A DNA stretch of 64,000 nucleotides from Ideonella sp. Its GTDB lineage: Bacteria > Pseudomonadota > Gammaproteobacteria > Burkholderiales > Burkholderiaceae_C. The stretch lies in contig NZ_JADJDO010000040.1 in NCBI RefSeq assembly GCF_016702655.1, forward strand, positions 242,392-306,391. The letters are read 5' to 3'. Of this stretch, positions 52,201-60,743 are shown piece after piece (the stretch's first letter is position 1; every line of letters starts with the position of its first letter). The translations under genes were made by a program, and so were the position numbers. Below the pieces are notes generated by a model. The model was not told the origin of the DNA, made no database searches, and worked only from the letters and a program-made list of their open reading frames with translations.

Positions 52201-55200
52201 ACCTGCGCACGTTGCGGCGCACCGCGCCCTGGGCCGCCTGGAGCAGGCTGCCGCGCGACGCGCGCGACACGCTGTTCCTGCTTGGCGTGATCGGCTGGAC
52301 CGTGCTGCCGCATCTGGCGCGCCTGCCGCTGTGGTGTGCGCTGCTGACCGGGGCAGTGCTGCTCTGGCGCACGCGCCTCGCGCTCGCGCAGGCGCCGCTG
52401 CCGGGGCGCTGGGTGCTGGTCGCGGTGCTGTTGCTCGCCGCCGGGCTGACGCTGTGGACGCACCGCACGCTGCTCGGCAAGGACGCAGGCGTGACGATGC
52501 TCGTCGTGCTGATGGCGTTGAAGACGCTCGAGCTGCGCGCGCGGCGCGACGCCTTCGTCGTCTTCTTCCTCGGCTTCTTCCTCGTGCTGACGCACTTCCT
52601 CTACGCGCAGACGCTGCCGGTGGCGCTTGCGATGCTGGTCTCGGTGTGGGGGCTGCTCACGGCGCTGGTGCTCGCCCACATGCCGGTCGGCCAGCCCGCG
52701 CTGCGCCAGGCGGCGGGCCTCGCGGCACGCTGTGCCGTGCTCGGCGCGCCGGTGATGGTGCTGCTGTTCGTGCTCTTCCCGCGCATCGGCCCGCTGTGGG
52801 GCGTGCCCAGCGACGGCATGGCGACGACCGGGCTGTCGAACTCGATGCAACTCGGATCGGTGGCCGAACTCGCCAGCGACGACAGCATCGCGCTGCGCCT
52901 GCGCTTCGCGCCCGGCGCACAGACCCCGCCGCCCGAGACGCTCTACTTCCGCGGGCCGGTGCTGTCGCGCTTCGACGGCCGCGAGTGGTTGCCTGCGGCA
53001 CCGGCGCGCAGCCTCGGCGCAGCGCCCGCATGGCCCGAGGTTCGCCCGCGCGGCCCGGCGCTGGCCTACGAGATGACGCTCGAACCGCTGCGCATGACGA
53101 TCCTGCCCCTGCTCGAGGCAACGACCGTTGCGCCGCGCCTGGACGGCTACCGCGCGCGGCCCTCGGCCGAACTCGAATGGCGAGCCGACCGGCCGATCAC
53201 CGAGCGCCTGCGCTTCGAGACCGCCGCCTACCTCGCCTTCGCCCACGGGCCGCAGGAGCCGGTGCCTGCACTGTGGGCCGAGCTCGAACTCCCGCCCGGC
53301 GCCAACCCGCGCCTGCTCGCCTGGGCCGCAGACTTGCGCCGCGAGCCGCGTCTGGCCGATGCCTCGGCGTCGGCCCTCTCCGCGGCGCTGATGCAGCACA
53401 TCCGCAGCGCCGGATTCGTCTACACGCTCACGCCGGGGGTCTACGCCGAGGAAGGCGGGCTCGATGCGCTCGACGAGTTCTGGCTCGACCGCCGGCAGGG
53501 CTTCTGCGAGCACTATGCAGCCGCCTTCGTGGTTGCGCTGCGCGCCATGGGCGTGCCGGCGCGCGTCGTCACCGGCTACCAGGGGGCCGACCTCGACCCG
53601 GTGGACGGCTACCTCGTCGTGCGCCAGAGCAGCGCCCATGCCTGGGCCGAGTACTGGGAGCGCGGCCGGGGCTGGGTGCGCGCCGACCCGACGGCCGCCG
53701 TTGCGCCGGATCGCATCGTGCGCAGCCGGCGCCTGCAGCCGGCGCCCGGCATCGTCGCCACGGCCATCGGTGGCATGAGCCCGGCGCTGCTGGCGCAATT
53801 GCGCCTGGGCTGGGAGGCGCTCAACAACCGCTGGAACCAGTGGGTGCTGAACTACTCGCGCGGCCAGCAGTTCGACCTGCTCAAGGACATCGGCTTCGAC
53901 GCTCCGAGCTGGGAAGACCTCGCCCTGCTGCTGATCGCCGCGCTCAGCAGCCTGAGTCTCGCCGGAGCGCTCTGGGCCTGGTGGGAGCGCAGCCACCAGG
54001 ACCCGTGGACGCGCCAGTGGGCGCAGGTCGGGCGCGCGCTGCGGCGGCTCGGCCTCGCGGCACAGCCGCACGAGGCGCCGCGCGCGCTTGCGGCGCAGGT
54101 TGTGGCGCGCTTCGGCACAGCCGGGCAGCCCCTGGCCGACTTGCTCGCGCACCTGGAGCAGCAGCGCTACGGGCGCCACGCCGCGAAGCGGCCCGCGCCT
54201 GCGCTCACAAGGGCATTGCGCCGCGAGGCACGGCAACTCGGCCGCACTGCAGGGCGCAGCGCGGGGGGTCTTTCAATGACGCCGGGCCGGCATCGGGTGC
54301 GCAGGGCCGTCACGCTCGGCGGCATCGCGTTCGCGCTCGCCGCCGCGAGCGGCTGCGCCGACGCCAGGAAAAGACAGGCCAGGGCAGCCGCGCGCCCGGC
54401 CAGCACCGCGCACGCCGCAAGCGCGCCCGAGGCACCCGGCTACGCGAAGCGCGAAGACGTGGCGCGCTTCGCCGATCTCGTCGCCGAACGCCACGCGCTC
54501 GACGCGGCGTGGGTCCGCTCCACGCTCGCCGCGGCGCGCTACCAGGCCACCGTCGCCCGGCTGATCATGCCGCCACCGGCGGGTACGGCCAAGAACTGGG
54601 CCGCGTACCGCGCGCGCTTCGTCGAGCCGCGGCGCATCGGCGCAGGCGTGGCATTCTGGCGCGCCAATGCGCGCTGGCTGGCGCAGGCGGAGTCCGAATA
54701 CGGCGTGCCGGCCGAGATCGTGGCCGGCATCATCGGTGTCGAGACGATCTACGGTCAGCAGATGGGCAGCTTTCGCGCGATCGATGCGCTGGCCACGCTG
54801 GCGTTCGACTTCCCGGCCGGGCGCAAGGACCGCAGCGACTTCTTTCGCGACGAGCTGGCGCATTTGTTCGTGATGTGCCGCGGCGCGGCGCCGCGAGAAA
54901 CCGACGGGCCACCCCAAGTTTCCTCGACCCCCCCGGCGGGCGGGCCGGACGAAGCCCGGACCAGGGGGCCCGCAGCGCGTCCGGCCTGCGACCCTCTCGA
55001 TCTGCGCAGCAGCTATGCCGGCGCGCTGGGCATGCCGCAGTTCATGCCGAGCAGCGTGAACCGCTACGCGATCGACTTCGACGGCGACGGCCGCATCGCC
55101 CTGCACGATTCGGCTGCCGACGTGATCGGCAGCGTCGCGCATTACCTGGCCGAATTCGGCTGGCAGCGCGGCATGCCGACCCATTACGCGGTCGCAGCGC

Positions 55201-55529
55201 CGGTAGACACCGTGCAGCGCGCGACGCTGCTCGTGCCCGACATCCTGCCCAGCTTCAGCGCGCGCCAGATGATCGAGCTCGGTGCCGAGCTCGATGCGGC
55301 AGGCCGGGATCACGAAGGGCTGCTCGCGCTGGTCGAACTGCAGAACGGCAACGCCGCGCCGAGCTATGTTGCGGGCACCGCCAACTTCTACGCCATCACG
55401 CGCTACAACTGGTCGAGCTACTACGCGCTCGCGGTGATCGAGCTCGGCCAGGCCGTCAAGCGCCGCATCGAGGAAGCTGGCGGACCGCCGAGGCCGCCAC
55501 CGCTCGGCGAACGCCCGAGCGAGGAATAG
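52191..55529 (+). CDS. TgpA-like membrane transglutaminase running without a stop into an MltB-type lytic transglycosylase
   Basis: One open frame of 1112 residues. Residues about 1-695 are a TgpA/YebA-type membrane transglutaminase: six N-terminal helices, a periplasmic domain with catalytic Cys (RRQGFCEHYAAAFVVALRAMGVPARVVTGYQG), His (SSAHAWAEYW) and Asp (VRADPTAAV), then a last helix near 575-595. Residues 696-1112 are a complete MltB-like transglycosylase with its own signal sequence and lipobox-like SGC. No stop codon lies between them. A TGA that overlaps the MltB ATG (ATGA) exists in another frame, so a one-base error or frameshift near the junction is possible. The GTG at 52191 overlaps the DUF58 stop. 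Domains are certain; fusion is not. Confidence 0.8.
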   Translation: MALNLRTLRRTAPWAAWSRLPRDARDTLFLLGVIGWTVLPHLARLPLWCALLTGAVLLWRTRLALAQAPLPGRWVLVAVLLLAAGLTLWTHRTLLGKDAGVTMLVVLMALKTLELRARRDAFVVFFLGFFLVLTHFLYAQTLPVALAMLVSVWGLLTALVLAHMPVGQPALRQAAGLAARCAVLGAPVMVLLFVLFPRIGPLWGVPSDGMATTGLSNSMQLGSVAELASDDSIALRLRFAPGAQTPPPETLYFRGPVLSRFDGREWLPAAPARSLGAAPAWPEVRPRGPALAYEMTLEPLRMTILPLLEATTVAPRLDGYRARPSAELEWRADRPITERLRFETAAYLAFAHGPQEPVPALWAELELPPGANPRLLAWAADLRREPRLADASASALSAALMQHIRSAGFVYTLTPGVYAEEGGLDALDEFWLDRRQGFCEHYAAAFVVALRAMGVPARVVTGYQGADLDPVDGYLVVRQSSAHAWAEYWERGRGWVRADPTAAVAPDRIVRSRRLQPAPGIVATAIGGMSPALLAQLRLGWEALNNRWNQWVLNYSRGQQFDLLKDIGFDAPSWEDLALLLIAALSSLSLAGALWAWWERSHQDPWTRQWAQVGRALRRLGLAAQPHEAPRALAAQVVARFGTAGQPLADLLAHLEQQRYGRHAAKRPAPALTRALRREARQLGRTAGRSAGGLSMTPGRHRVRRAVTLGGIAFALAAASGCADARKRQARAAARPASTAHAASAPEAPGYAKREDVARFADLVAERHALDAAWVRSTLAAARYQATVARLIMPPPAGTAKNWAAYRARFVEPRRIGAGVAFWRANARWLAQAESEYGVPAEIVAGIIGVETIYGQQMGSFRAIDALATLAFDFPAGRKDRSDFFRDELAHLFVMCRGAAPRETDGPPQVSSTPPAGGPDEARTRGPAARPACDPLDLRSSYAGALGMPQFMPSSVNRYAIDFDGDGRIALHDSAADVIGSVAHYLAEFGWQRGMPTHYAVAAPVDTVQRATLLVPDILPSFSARQMIELGAELDAAGRDHEGLLALVELQNGNAAPSYVAGTANFYAITRYNWSSYYALAVIELGQAVKRRIEEAGGPPRPPPLGERPSEE
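54276..55529 (+). CDS. mltB: MltB-type lytic transglycosylase (possible separate start within the fused frame)
   Basis: If translated on its own from the ATG at 54276 (GGGGGG about 10 nt upstream), it is a 417-residue lipoprotein that cleaves peptidoglycan to anhydromuropeptides. It has a signal peptide with a lipobox-like ALAAASGC, the catalytic Glu in VAGIIGVETIYGQQ, and SYAGALGMPQFMPSSVNRYAIDFDGDGRIAL. E. coli MltB has 361 residues. The extra length includes about 23-35 residues between AHLFVMCRG and DPLDLRSSYAGA, encoded by a REP-like element inserted in frame. A signal sequence in the middle of a protein is the main reason to consider an independent start. Confidence 0.65.
   Translation: MTPGRHRVRRAVTLGGIAFALAAASGCADARKRQARAAARPASTAHAASAPEAPGYAKREDVARFADLVAERHALDAAWVRSTLAAARYQATVARLIMPPPAGTAKNWAAYRARFVEPRRIGAGVAFWRANARWLAQAESEYGVPAEIVAGIIGVETIYGQQMGSFRAIDALATLAFDFPAGRKDRSDFFRDELAHLFVMCRGAAPRETDGPPQVSSTPPAGGPDEARTRGPAARPACDPLDLRSSYAGALGMPQFMPSSVNRYAIDFDGDGRIALHDSAADVIGSVAHYLAEFGWQRGMPTHYAVAAPVDTVQRATLLVPDILPSFSARQMIELGAELDAAGRDHEGLLALVELQNGNAAPSYVAGTANFYAITRYNWSSYYALAVIELGQAVKRRIEEAGGPPRPPPLGERPSEE
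54901..54969 (+). repeat. REP-like element inserted in the mltB coding region
   Basis: Family layout again: CGACGGGCCACCCCAAG, a Cys-free coding stretch with CCCCCCCGGCGGG, a GGACGAAGCCCGGACC segment and a closing AGGGGGC. It interrupts the usual MltB sequence between the catalytic half and GALGMPQFMPSS and keeps the frame open, adding about two dozen residues rich in Pro, Gly, Arg and Thr. Confidence 0.7.
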
Positions 55530-55560
55530 CCGGCCATCGCTGCCAGGTCGCGAGCAGCCT

Positions 55561-56142
55561 TCAGGCGTCCGGCTGTGGCGCCGGCGGCACGGTCGCGAGA
55601 TCCATCTCGACGTGGATCACGTCTTCGCGCAGCGATTCGGTGACGGGCAGGCCACTGTGCCGGAAGACGCCGAGCATGGCCGCGTTGACGGGCAGCACCT
55701 CGGCCTCGAAGCGGGCGATGCCCTGGCTGCGCGCCAGCGCCGCGGCCAGCTCGAGCAACTTGCCCGCGAGCCCTTGGCCCTGGTAGTCCTCCTCGATCGT
55801 GAACGCGATCTCGGCGCTGCGCGAGCCGTCTTCGAGCGTGCGCGCGTAGTAGCTCACGCCGCCGATCAACACCTCGTCGCTGCCCGCGCTGCCCTCCTTG
55901 GCGACGACGAGCACGACCGCGTCGACAAAATCGACGCCGGCAAGGCGGTCGAGATCGGCCTGCGTCAGCTCCTTGCGAAACGAGAACAGGCGCGTGTAGA
56001 CCGACTCGGGATCGAGTTCGTGAAAGGCCTTGACGATGCGCGCGCGGTCGTCGTCGCGCACGGCCCGGATCACGACCGGCGTGCCGTCGCGCAACCGCCA
56101 GGGTTGGCGAAAGCGGCGCAGTTCCTCGGCCGTCGTCGTCAT
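55561..56142 (-). CDS. GNAT family N-acetyltransferase
   Basis: A 193-residue GNAT protein. WRLRDGTPVVIRAVRDDDRARIVKAFHELDPESVYTRLFSFRKEL resembles the GNAT domain of protein-lysine acetyltransferases of the Pat group, here without the ADP-forming CoA-ligase part. The acetyl-CoA loop is EEDYQGQGLAGKLLELAAALARSQGIARFEAEVLPVNAAML. The substrate is unknown. The ATG at 56142 is chosen; longer in-frame starts add unrelated residues. Confidence 0.82.
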   Translation of the reverse strand: MTTTAEELRRFRQPWRLRDGTPVVIRAVRDDDRARIVKAFHELDPESVYTRLFSFRKELTQADLDRLAGVDFVDAVVLVVAKEGSAGSDEVLIGGVSYYARTLEDGSRSAEIAFTIEEDYQGQGLAGKLLELAAALARSQGIARFEAEVLPVNAAMLGVFRHSGLPVTESLREDVIHVEMDLATVPPAPQPDA

Positions 56143-56392
56143 TCGAGCGCCCCCAGCGCTGGCGCGCACCGCTGCTGATCGACTCGCCTGCTTCGCATGG
56201 TGGCCCCCGGGATCGTCCGTCGCGCGGCGACTATACCTGCCCCGCGCGACGCCATTCATCGCCCGCAGCGGCATTGCATGCCGCGTTCGGCGCGGCCCGT
56301 CGCATCGCGCGTGCAATCGGGGCGCGGTGTACCGACACTGCCTGCATCGACAACGCCACTGCCCCTGCGACACGACTCACCGAGGACCTGCC

Positions 56393-56587
56393 ATGAACGC
56401 CCACCACCACTCGCTCAAGATCACGCTCGCGACCGCCGCTGCTGCCTTGCTGCTCGGCGTGGCGCAGTTCGCTGCCATCGACAGGCTCGCCGCGCCGCGC
56501 AACGGCGGTGCGAGCGCCATGCCGATCGTGCAGTTGCCGCCGGTCATCGTCATCGGCCAGGCCGAGCGTGCGGCGCCCAGAGTGTGA
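56393..56587 (+). CDS. Small membrane protein of unknown function
   Basis: A 64-residue protein. Three His after the start (NAHHHS) precede one hydrophobic segment (about 9-28, ITLATAAAALLLGVAQFAAI). A short tail ends in VIVIGQAERAAPRV. It may be a single-pass inner-membrane protein or have an uncleaved signal. A GAGGA precedes the ATG. I do not recognise it. Its stop lies within a hairpin shared with the convergent transglutaminase gene. Confidence 0.5.
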   Translation: MNAHHHSLKITLATAAAALLLGVAQFAAIDRLAAPRNGGASAMPIVQLPPVIVIGQAERAAPRV

Positions 56588-56628
56588 GAGGCGATCCCAC
56601 GGGCGCATGCGATTACCTATCACACTCT
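56579..56628. terminator. Inverted repeat across two convergent stop codons
   Basis: Perfect 9-bp arms (AGAGTGTGA at 56579-56587, TCACACTCT at 56620-56628) with a 32-nt loop span the stops of the small membrane gene and the transglutaminase gene. It may end both transcripts, but the loop is long and there is no T-run. Confidence 0.35.
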
Positions 56629-57524
56629 CGAGCCGGCGTGACGCTGACCGCGACCGTCAGCGCCTGCTGTCCGCCGCCCGCAATCACGCCGCGCAACGGC
56701 GCGACATCGCCGAAGTCGGCACCCCAGGCGAGCGTGATGTAGCGCGCGTCGGCCAACTGGCCGTTGGTCGGGTCGAACTCGACCCAGCCCGCCTGCGGCG
56801 CCCAGGCCGCCACCCAGGCGTGCGACGCGTCGACGCCTTGCAGGCGCGCCTGCCCCGGCGGCGGGTCGGTCAGCAGATAGCCCGAGACATAGCGCGCCGG
56901 CAGCCCGTGTGCACGCAGCGCGGCGATCATCAGGTGCGCGAAGTCCTGGCAAACGCCGCGCCGCAACGCGATGACCTCGTCGACCGGGCTGCCGACGATC
57001 GTTGCCTGCGCATCGAAGGTGAAGCCGCGCTGGATGGCATGCATCAGTGCAGCCACCGCTTCGTGCCAGTCGCGCCCGGGCCATAGAAGCGGCGCCGCGT
57101 ACGCGCGCGCGGCGTCGGAGAGCGGGATCATCGGCGAGGGTTCGCACATCTGGGCGGCGATCAGGTCCGGCGCCGGCACGCCGTGGCGCACGGCATCGCG
57201 CACCGCCTCCCACGCTACCGGGCCCCCGGCAGCCGCCGGCCGCTCGCCCACGTCGACGAGGCAGCGCGTGCGCACGCGCAGCTGCCGGTGCGCGCCGTGG
57301 AGCGCGAAGTGCACCGCCGTGTTGCCGTAGGTGTCGATCGCGTCGTGGCACTCGTCGGGGGGCGGATCGATCCGCAGCGCATGCGTCAGCACCTGCTGCC
57401 AGGGCAGCGCGCGCGGCGTCAGGTGCGCGAGCTGCCACGACTGCGCGACCGGCTCGGCATAGTCGTAGACCGTCGCATGCTCGACCAGATAGCGCGCGCG
57501 CTGCATCGCTCGGTGCCCGTGCAT
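56613..57524 (-). CDS. Transglutaminase-like cysteine protease family protein
   Basis: A 303-residue soluble protein with the bacterial transglutaminase N-terminal domain (ARYLVEHATVYDYAEPVAQSWQLAHLTPR). A transglutaminase core follows with Cys in RRGVCQDFAHLMIAALRAHGLPARYVSGY, His in DASHAWVAAW and Asp in VEFDPTNG. It has no signal peptide. The ATG at 57524 overlaps the stop of the ATP-grasp/alpha-E gene by 1 nt. These two are a conserved pair, usually with DUF2126, and may make or modify a peptide. The substrate is not established. Confidence 0.9.
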   Translation of the reverse strand: MHGHRAMQRARYLVEHATVYDYAEPVAQSWQLAHLTPRALPWQQVLTHALRIDPPPDECHDAIDTYGNTAVHFALHGAHRQLRVRTRCLVDVGERPAAAGGPVAWEAVRDAVRHGVPAPDLIAAQMCEPSPMIPLSDAARAYAAPLLWPGRDWHEAVAALMHAIQRGFTFDAQATIVGSPVDEVIALRRGVCQDFAHLMIAALRAHGLPARYVSGYLLTDPPPGQARLQGVDASHAWVAAWAPQAGWVEFDPTNGQLADARYITLAWGADFGDVAPLRGVIAGGGQQALTVAVSVTPARECDR

Positions 57525-60010
57525 CAGGCCACCCTCGAGAGCACGCTGCGCGACGCCGCGTGGACGAAGAACTTGAGCCCGAGCTCGTCGGAGGTGCGGC
57601 GCGCCGCGAGCTCGAGCTGCGCCAGCAGCGCCGCCAGGCGCGCGCTCCCGGGCACGAGCTCGGCCGCCGCCAACCCCGCCAGCGCCGCCTGCGCCGGCGC
57701 CAGCGCGTCGCTCGCGAAGCGGCCGTGCGCCTGCTCGAGCCGGGCCACGAACTCCACCAGGCCCTTGACCTGGAAGGCCGCCGAGCGCGGGTTGGTGCTG
57801 TCGCGCAGCAGCAGGTCGAGCACCGGCAGCCACTCGGGCGCCACCGCGTAGCGCGTGCGATAGGTCATGCCCGAATCGGCGAACTCGAGCAACCAGCCGG
57901 GGTCGCCCGCATGCCCGTCGCGCGTTGCCGCGCCGAGCGCGGCGCAGAGCTGCGACAGGCGTTCCACGCGCCGGCCGAGCGACAGGAAGCGCCACCCGGT
58001 GCCGCGCGTCATGCCGTCGAGCACGAAGCCCGACAGGGTCGTCATCGCGGTCACGGTGCGGTCCAGCCCGGCCAGCGCCTCGGCGATCGCCACCGGCGCG
58101 CGCTGGCGCAGCACCGGATCCGCCTGCAACCGGTTGAGCGCGCGCCAGTGGTCGGCCGACATGCGATCGCGCAGCAGGAACGCGACCCCCTCCATGCGCT
58201 GCAGTTCGCGCGCGAGGCCGCCTTCGGCCTGCGTCGCGGCGCGCAACAACGCTGCCGTCGCGTCGACGCTGGCCTCGTCATCGGCGACCAGCCCCTGGCG
58301 CCGCAGCAACGCGAGCACCGGCGCGAGGCCATCGCCCGGCGCGGACGCGCCGCCGTCGAGCGCGCGCACGAGCGCCACGCGCAGCAGGCGCGCGCTGGCC
58401 TCGCTGCGCTCGCCGTAGCGCCCGAACCAGAACAGGTTCTCCGCCGCGCGCGACGACACCTTGTCGGCAGAACCAGCGAGGTCGGCTTCGGTCACTGTCG
58501 CCGACAACAGTGAAAACGCAGCGTTGACCGGCCCCGGCGAAAGTACCCAGGTGTCCTTGGACCAGCCGCCGCGCTGCATCGCGATCACGCGCGCGTCGTC
58601 GGCGCCGGCAACGCGCGCGAGCCCGCCCGGCAGCACGCGGTAGCCGCCCGGCGTCGCGACCGCGAACACGCGCAGCCCGACCGCGCGCGCATGCAGCCGC
58701 TCGCGCGCGAACGCCTTGCCCAGCGCCCCATCGCGTTCGAGCACCGGCGCCTGCGATACGCGCACCCACTCCTGCGCCACGTAGCGCTGCGCGTCGCGCG
58801 CGATGCGCGCATGCAGCGCGTCGCGCTCGGCAGGCGATAGGTCAGCGCCGAACACGGCGGGCTCGCCGCGGGCACGGTCGAGCGGCTTGACGAGCAGGCT
58901 GTCGAGGCGCTCCCAGGCATCGGCAAATGCCGCCGGCTCGCCGAGCCACCAGGTGGCGACCGAGGGCAGGCGCAGGGCCTCGCCGAGCAGCCGTTCGGCC
59001 AGGCGCGGCAGGTAGCCGAGCAGCGCCCCCGACTCGAGCACGCCCGAGCCGAGCGCATTGGCGATCAGCACCTGGCCGCGGCGCGCGCAATCGGTGAGCC
59101 CGGGCACGCCGAGCGTGGATTCCGAGCGCAGCTCGAGCGGATCGCAGTACTCGTCGTCCTGGCGGCGCAGCAGCGCATGCACGCGCTCGAGCCCGGCCAC
59201 CGTCTTCAACCAGAGCTTGCCGTCGCGCACCGTCAGGTCGCCGCCCTCGACGAGCGTGAAGCCGAGGTAGCGCGCCAGCAGCGCATGCTCGTGGTAGGTC
59301 TCGTTGTACGGCCCCGGCGTCAGCACGGCGACGAGCGGCGGCCCGTCGCCGCGCGGGGCCCAATGCCTGAGCGCGTCGCGCAGCGCGTCGAAATACGAGG
59401 CCAGATGCTGCACTTGCAGGTCGCGATAGATCTGCGGCAACACGCGCGAGACGACGAGCCGGTTCTCGAGCGCATAGCCCGCGCCCGACGGCGCCTGCGT
59501 GCGATCGGCGACGACCCACCACTGCCCATCGGGCGAGCGCGCCAGGTCGGCCGCGTAGTGGAAGAGGTGGATGCCGCCCGGCGGCGCGAGGCCCTGCACC
59601 GGACGCAGGTAGCCGCTGTGCCCGAACACGACCGAAGGCGGCACGGCGCCGCTCTTGAGCAGCTCCTGCGCGCCATACAGGTCGGCCAGCACCCGGTTGA
59701 GCAGTTCGGCGCGCTGCGCGATCCCGGCCTCGATCTGCGCCCACTCGTCGGGCGCGATCAGGAGCGGCAGCGGATCGACCTGCCACGGCCGGTCGGCGCC
59801 CTTCGGGTCGGCATACACGTTGTAGGTGATGCCCTGCTCGCGCACCTCGCGCTCGATCTGCGCCTGCGTGTCGGCGAGCCGCGGCCCCTCGCGCGCGGCG
59901 AGCATGGCCACGAAGTCGCGCCAGTGCGGCCGCGGCTCGCCCGGCGCGGCGAGCATCTCGTCGTGGCGGCCGACGGGGATCGGGTAGCCGCTCAGCAGGC
60001 GCTTGGGCAT
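57524..60010 (-). CDS. Circularly permuted ATP-grasp and alpha-E domain fusion protein
   Basis: An 828-residue protein. The first about 480 residues are a circularly permuted ATP-grasp ligase (ITYNVYADPKGADRPWQVDPLPLLI, GPYNETYHEHALLARYLGFTLVEGGDLTVRDGKLWLKT). The last about 310 are an alpha-E helical domain beginning RAAENLFWFGRYGERSEASARLLR. In many bacteria these are separate genes; the fusion occurs in proteobacteria. ATP-grasp enzymes form amide bonds, and with the adjoining transglutaminase this suggests peptide synthesis or modification. The start at 60010 is 4 nt after the hicB stop; a longer in-frame start at 60037 overlaps hicB. Confidence 0.92.
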   Translation of the reverse strand: MPKRLLSGYPIPVGRHDEMLAAPGEPRPHWRDFVAMLAAREGPRLADTQAQIEREVREQGITYNVYADPKGADRPWQVDPLPLLIAPDEWAQIEAGIAQRAELLNRVLADLYGAQELLKSGAVPPSVVFGHSGYLRPVQGLAPPGGIHLFHYAADLARSPDGQWWVVADRTQAPSGAGYALENRLVVSRVLPQIYRDLQVQHLASYFDALRDALRHWAPRGDGPPLVAVLTPGPYNETYHEHALLARYLGFTLVEGGDLTVRDGKLWLKTVAGLERVHALLRRQDDEYCDPLELRSESTLGVPGLTDCARRGQVLIANALGSGVLESGALLGYLPRLAERLLGEALRLPSVATWWLGEPAAFADAWERLDSLLVKPLDRARGEPAVFGADLSPAERDALHARIARDAQRYVAQEWVRVSQAPVLERDGALGKAFARERLHARAVGLRVFAVATPGGYRVLPGGLARVAGADDARVIAMQRGGWSKDTWVLSPGPVNAAFSLLSATVTEADLAGSADKVSSRAAENLFWFGRYGERSEASARLLRVALVRALDGGASAPGDGLAPVLALLRRQGLVADDEASVDATAALLRAATQAEGGLARELQRMEGVAFLLRDRMSADHWRALNRLQADPVLRQRAPVAIAEALAGLDRTVTAMTTLSGFVLDGMTRGTGWRFLSLGRRVERLSQLCAALGAATRDGHAGDPGWLLEFADSGMTYRTRYAVAPEWLPVLDLLLRDSTNPRSAAFQVKGLVEFVARLEQAHGRFASDALAPAQAALAGLAAAELVPGSARLAALLAQLELAARRTSDELGLKFFVHAASRSVLSRVA

Positions 60011-60014
60011 CGCT

Positions 60015-60518
60015 TCATCGGCCGCAGAGAACCGCATCGCCCCGATGCGGTTCGCGGTTGGTGGGTTCCGCCCTGCCCGGCAGATGCCAGGTGCCGAGCA
60101 TCACTCGAGCGAGAGCACGAGGCGCTTTGCCCAACGCTGCCGCGGCACGGTCAAGCGTCTTGAGCGAGGGCCAGTGGCTGGGATCTTCCAGACGCTTGGC
60201 CGCGGGCCATGAAGTCTCGAGCGCCCGCGCCAGTTCGGACAAGGTGCGCTCGCCCCGCGCCAGACGCAGCAGCATCGCGGCCTGTGTCTTCGCATCCGGC
60301 GCGATGTAGTGTGCGCCCTTGACCTTGGGCGTCGGCGCCGGCACGTTCTTGGCCTCGTCCAGACGCCAGGCGAGCATCGCCGAGAGCACCTCCGCCGCAT
60401 TGAAGAGCGCTTCTTCCTTCGTCTTGCCTTCGGTAAAAGTGTCGGGCAGGTCGACGAACTGAACGAAGAATGAGCCGTCATCCTGGATCTCGAGGGTAGC
60501 GGGGTAGCGGATATCCAT
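60015..60518 (-). CDS. hicB: HicB-type antitoxin with C-terminal HTH
   Basis: A 167-residue antitoxin. The N-terminal HicB fold is clear (YPATLEIQDDGSFFVQFVDLPDTFTEGKTKEEALFNAAEVLSAML). A C-terminal helix-turn-helix (about 100-150, ERTLSELARALETSWPAAKRLEDPSHWPSLKTLDRAAAAL) should bind the operator. It is a little longer than most HicB proteins, with a basic tail that ends next to the following gene. The gene starts 8 nt after hicA. It appears intact. Confidence 0.88.
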   Translation of the reverse strand: MDIRYPATLEIQDDGSFFVQFVDLPDTFTEGKTKEEALFNAAEVLSAMLAWRLDEAKNVPAPTPKVKGAHYIAPDAKTQAAMLLRLARGERTLSELARALETSWPAAKRLEDPSHWPSLKTLDRAAAALGKAPRALARVMLGTWHLPGRAEPTNREPHRGDAVLCGR

Positions 60519-60526
60519 TCCTGGCC

Positions 60527-60712
60527 TCACTTCAACTTCACACCGGTCTGGCGTTGAATGGCTGCGAGAAGTCCGACGCCGAGGTCTCGCGTTCCATGGA
60601 CAGGCACCGGGACCGCCTTGCCCGTCTTGGTCAGGATGTGGTGGCTGCCGTGCGTCCGGTCGATGCGCCAACCCGCCATCTTGAGCCTGGCAATGACCTC
60701 CTTGCCGTTCAT
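60527..60712 (-). CDS. hicA: HicA-type mRNA interferase toxin
   Basis: A 61-residue toxin with the dsRBD-like HicA fold that cleaves mRNA. The catalytic His lies in GSHHILTK. Other family features are NGKEVIARLKMAGWRIDRTHGS at the N-terminus and VPVPVHGTRDLGVGLLAAIQRQTGV. The order hicA-hicB and the 8-nt gap are usual. Immediately upstream is a perfect 8-bp inverted repeat that probably serves as operator. Confidence 0.92.
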   Translation of the reverse strand: MNGKEVIARLKMAGWRIDRTHGSHHILTKTGKAVPVPVHGTRDLGVGLLAAIQRQTGVKLK

Positions 60713-60721
60713 CCGCAGAAT

Positions 60722-60743
60722 GATAGATCACGCTCGATCTATC
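60722..60743. promoter_or_regulatory. Candidate HicB operator
   Basis: A perfect inverted repeat with arms GATAGATC (60722-60729) and GATCTATC (60736-60743) and a 6-nt centre lies 10 nt upstream of the hicA start. Toxin-antitoxin operons are usually autoregulated at such sites. Binding by HicB is inferred. Confidence 0.6.

Noticed and set aside
52331..55786. An alternative 1151-codon plus-strand frame over the transglutaminase/MltB genes
   Set aside because: It is Arg/Ala-rich and out of frame with the recognised catalytic motifs.
56030..56392. Longer N-terminal extension of the 64-residue membrane protein
   Set aside because: The upstream frame overlaps the GNAT gene on the other strand and has shadow composition; the ATG at 56393 has a ribosome-binding site.
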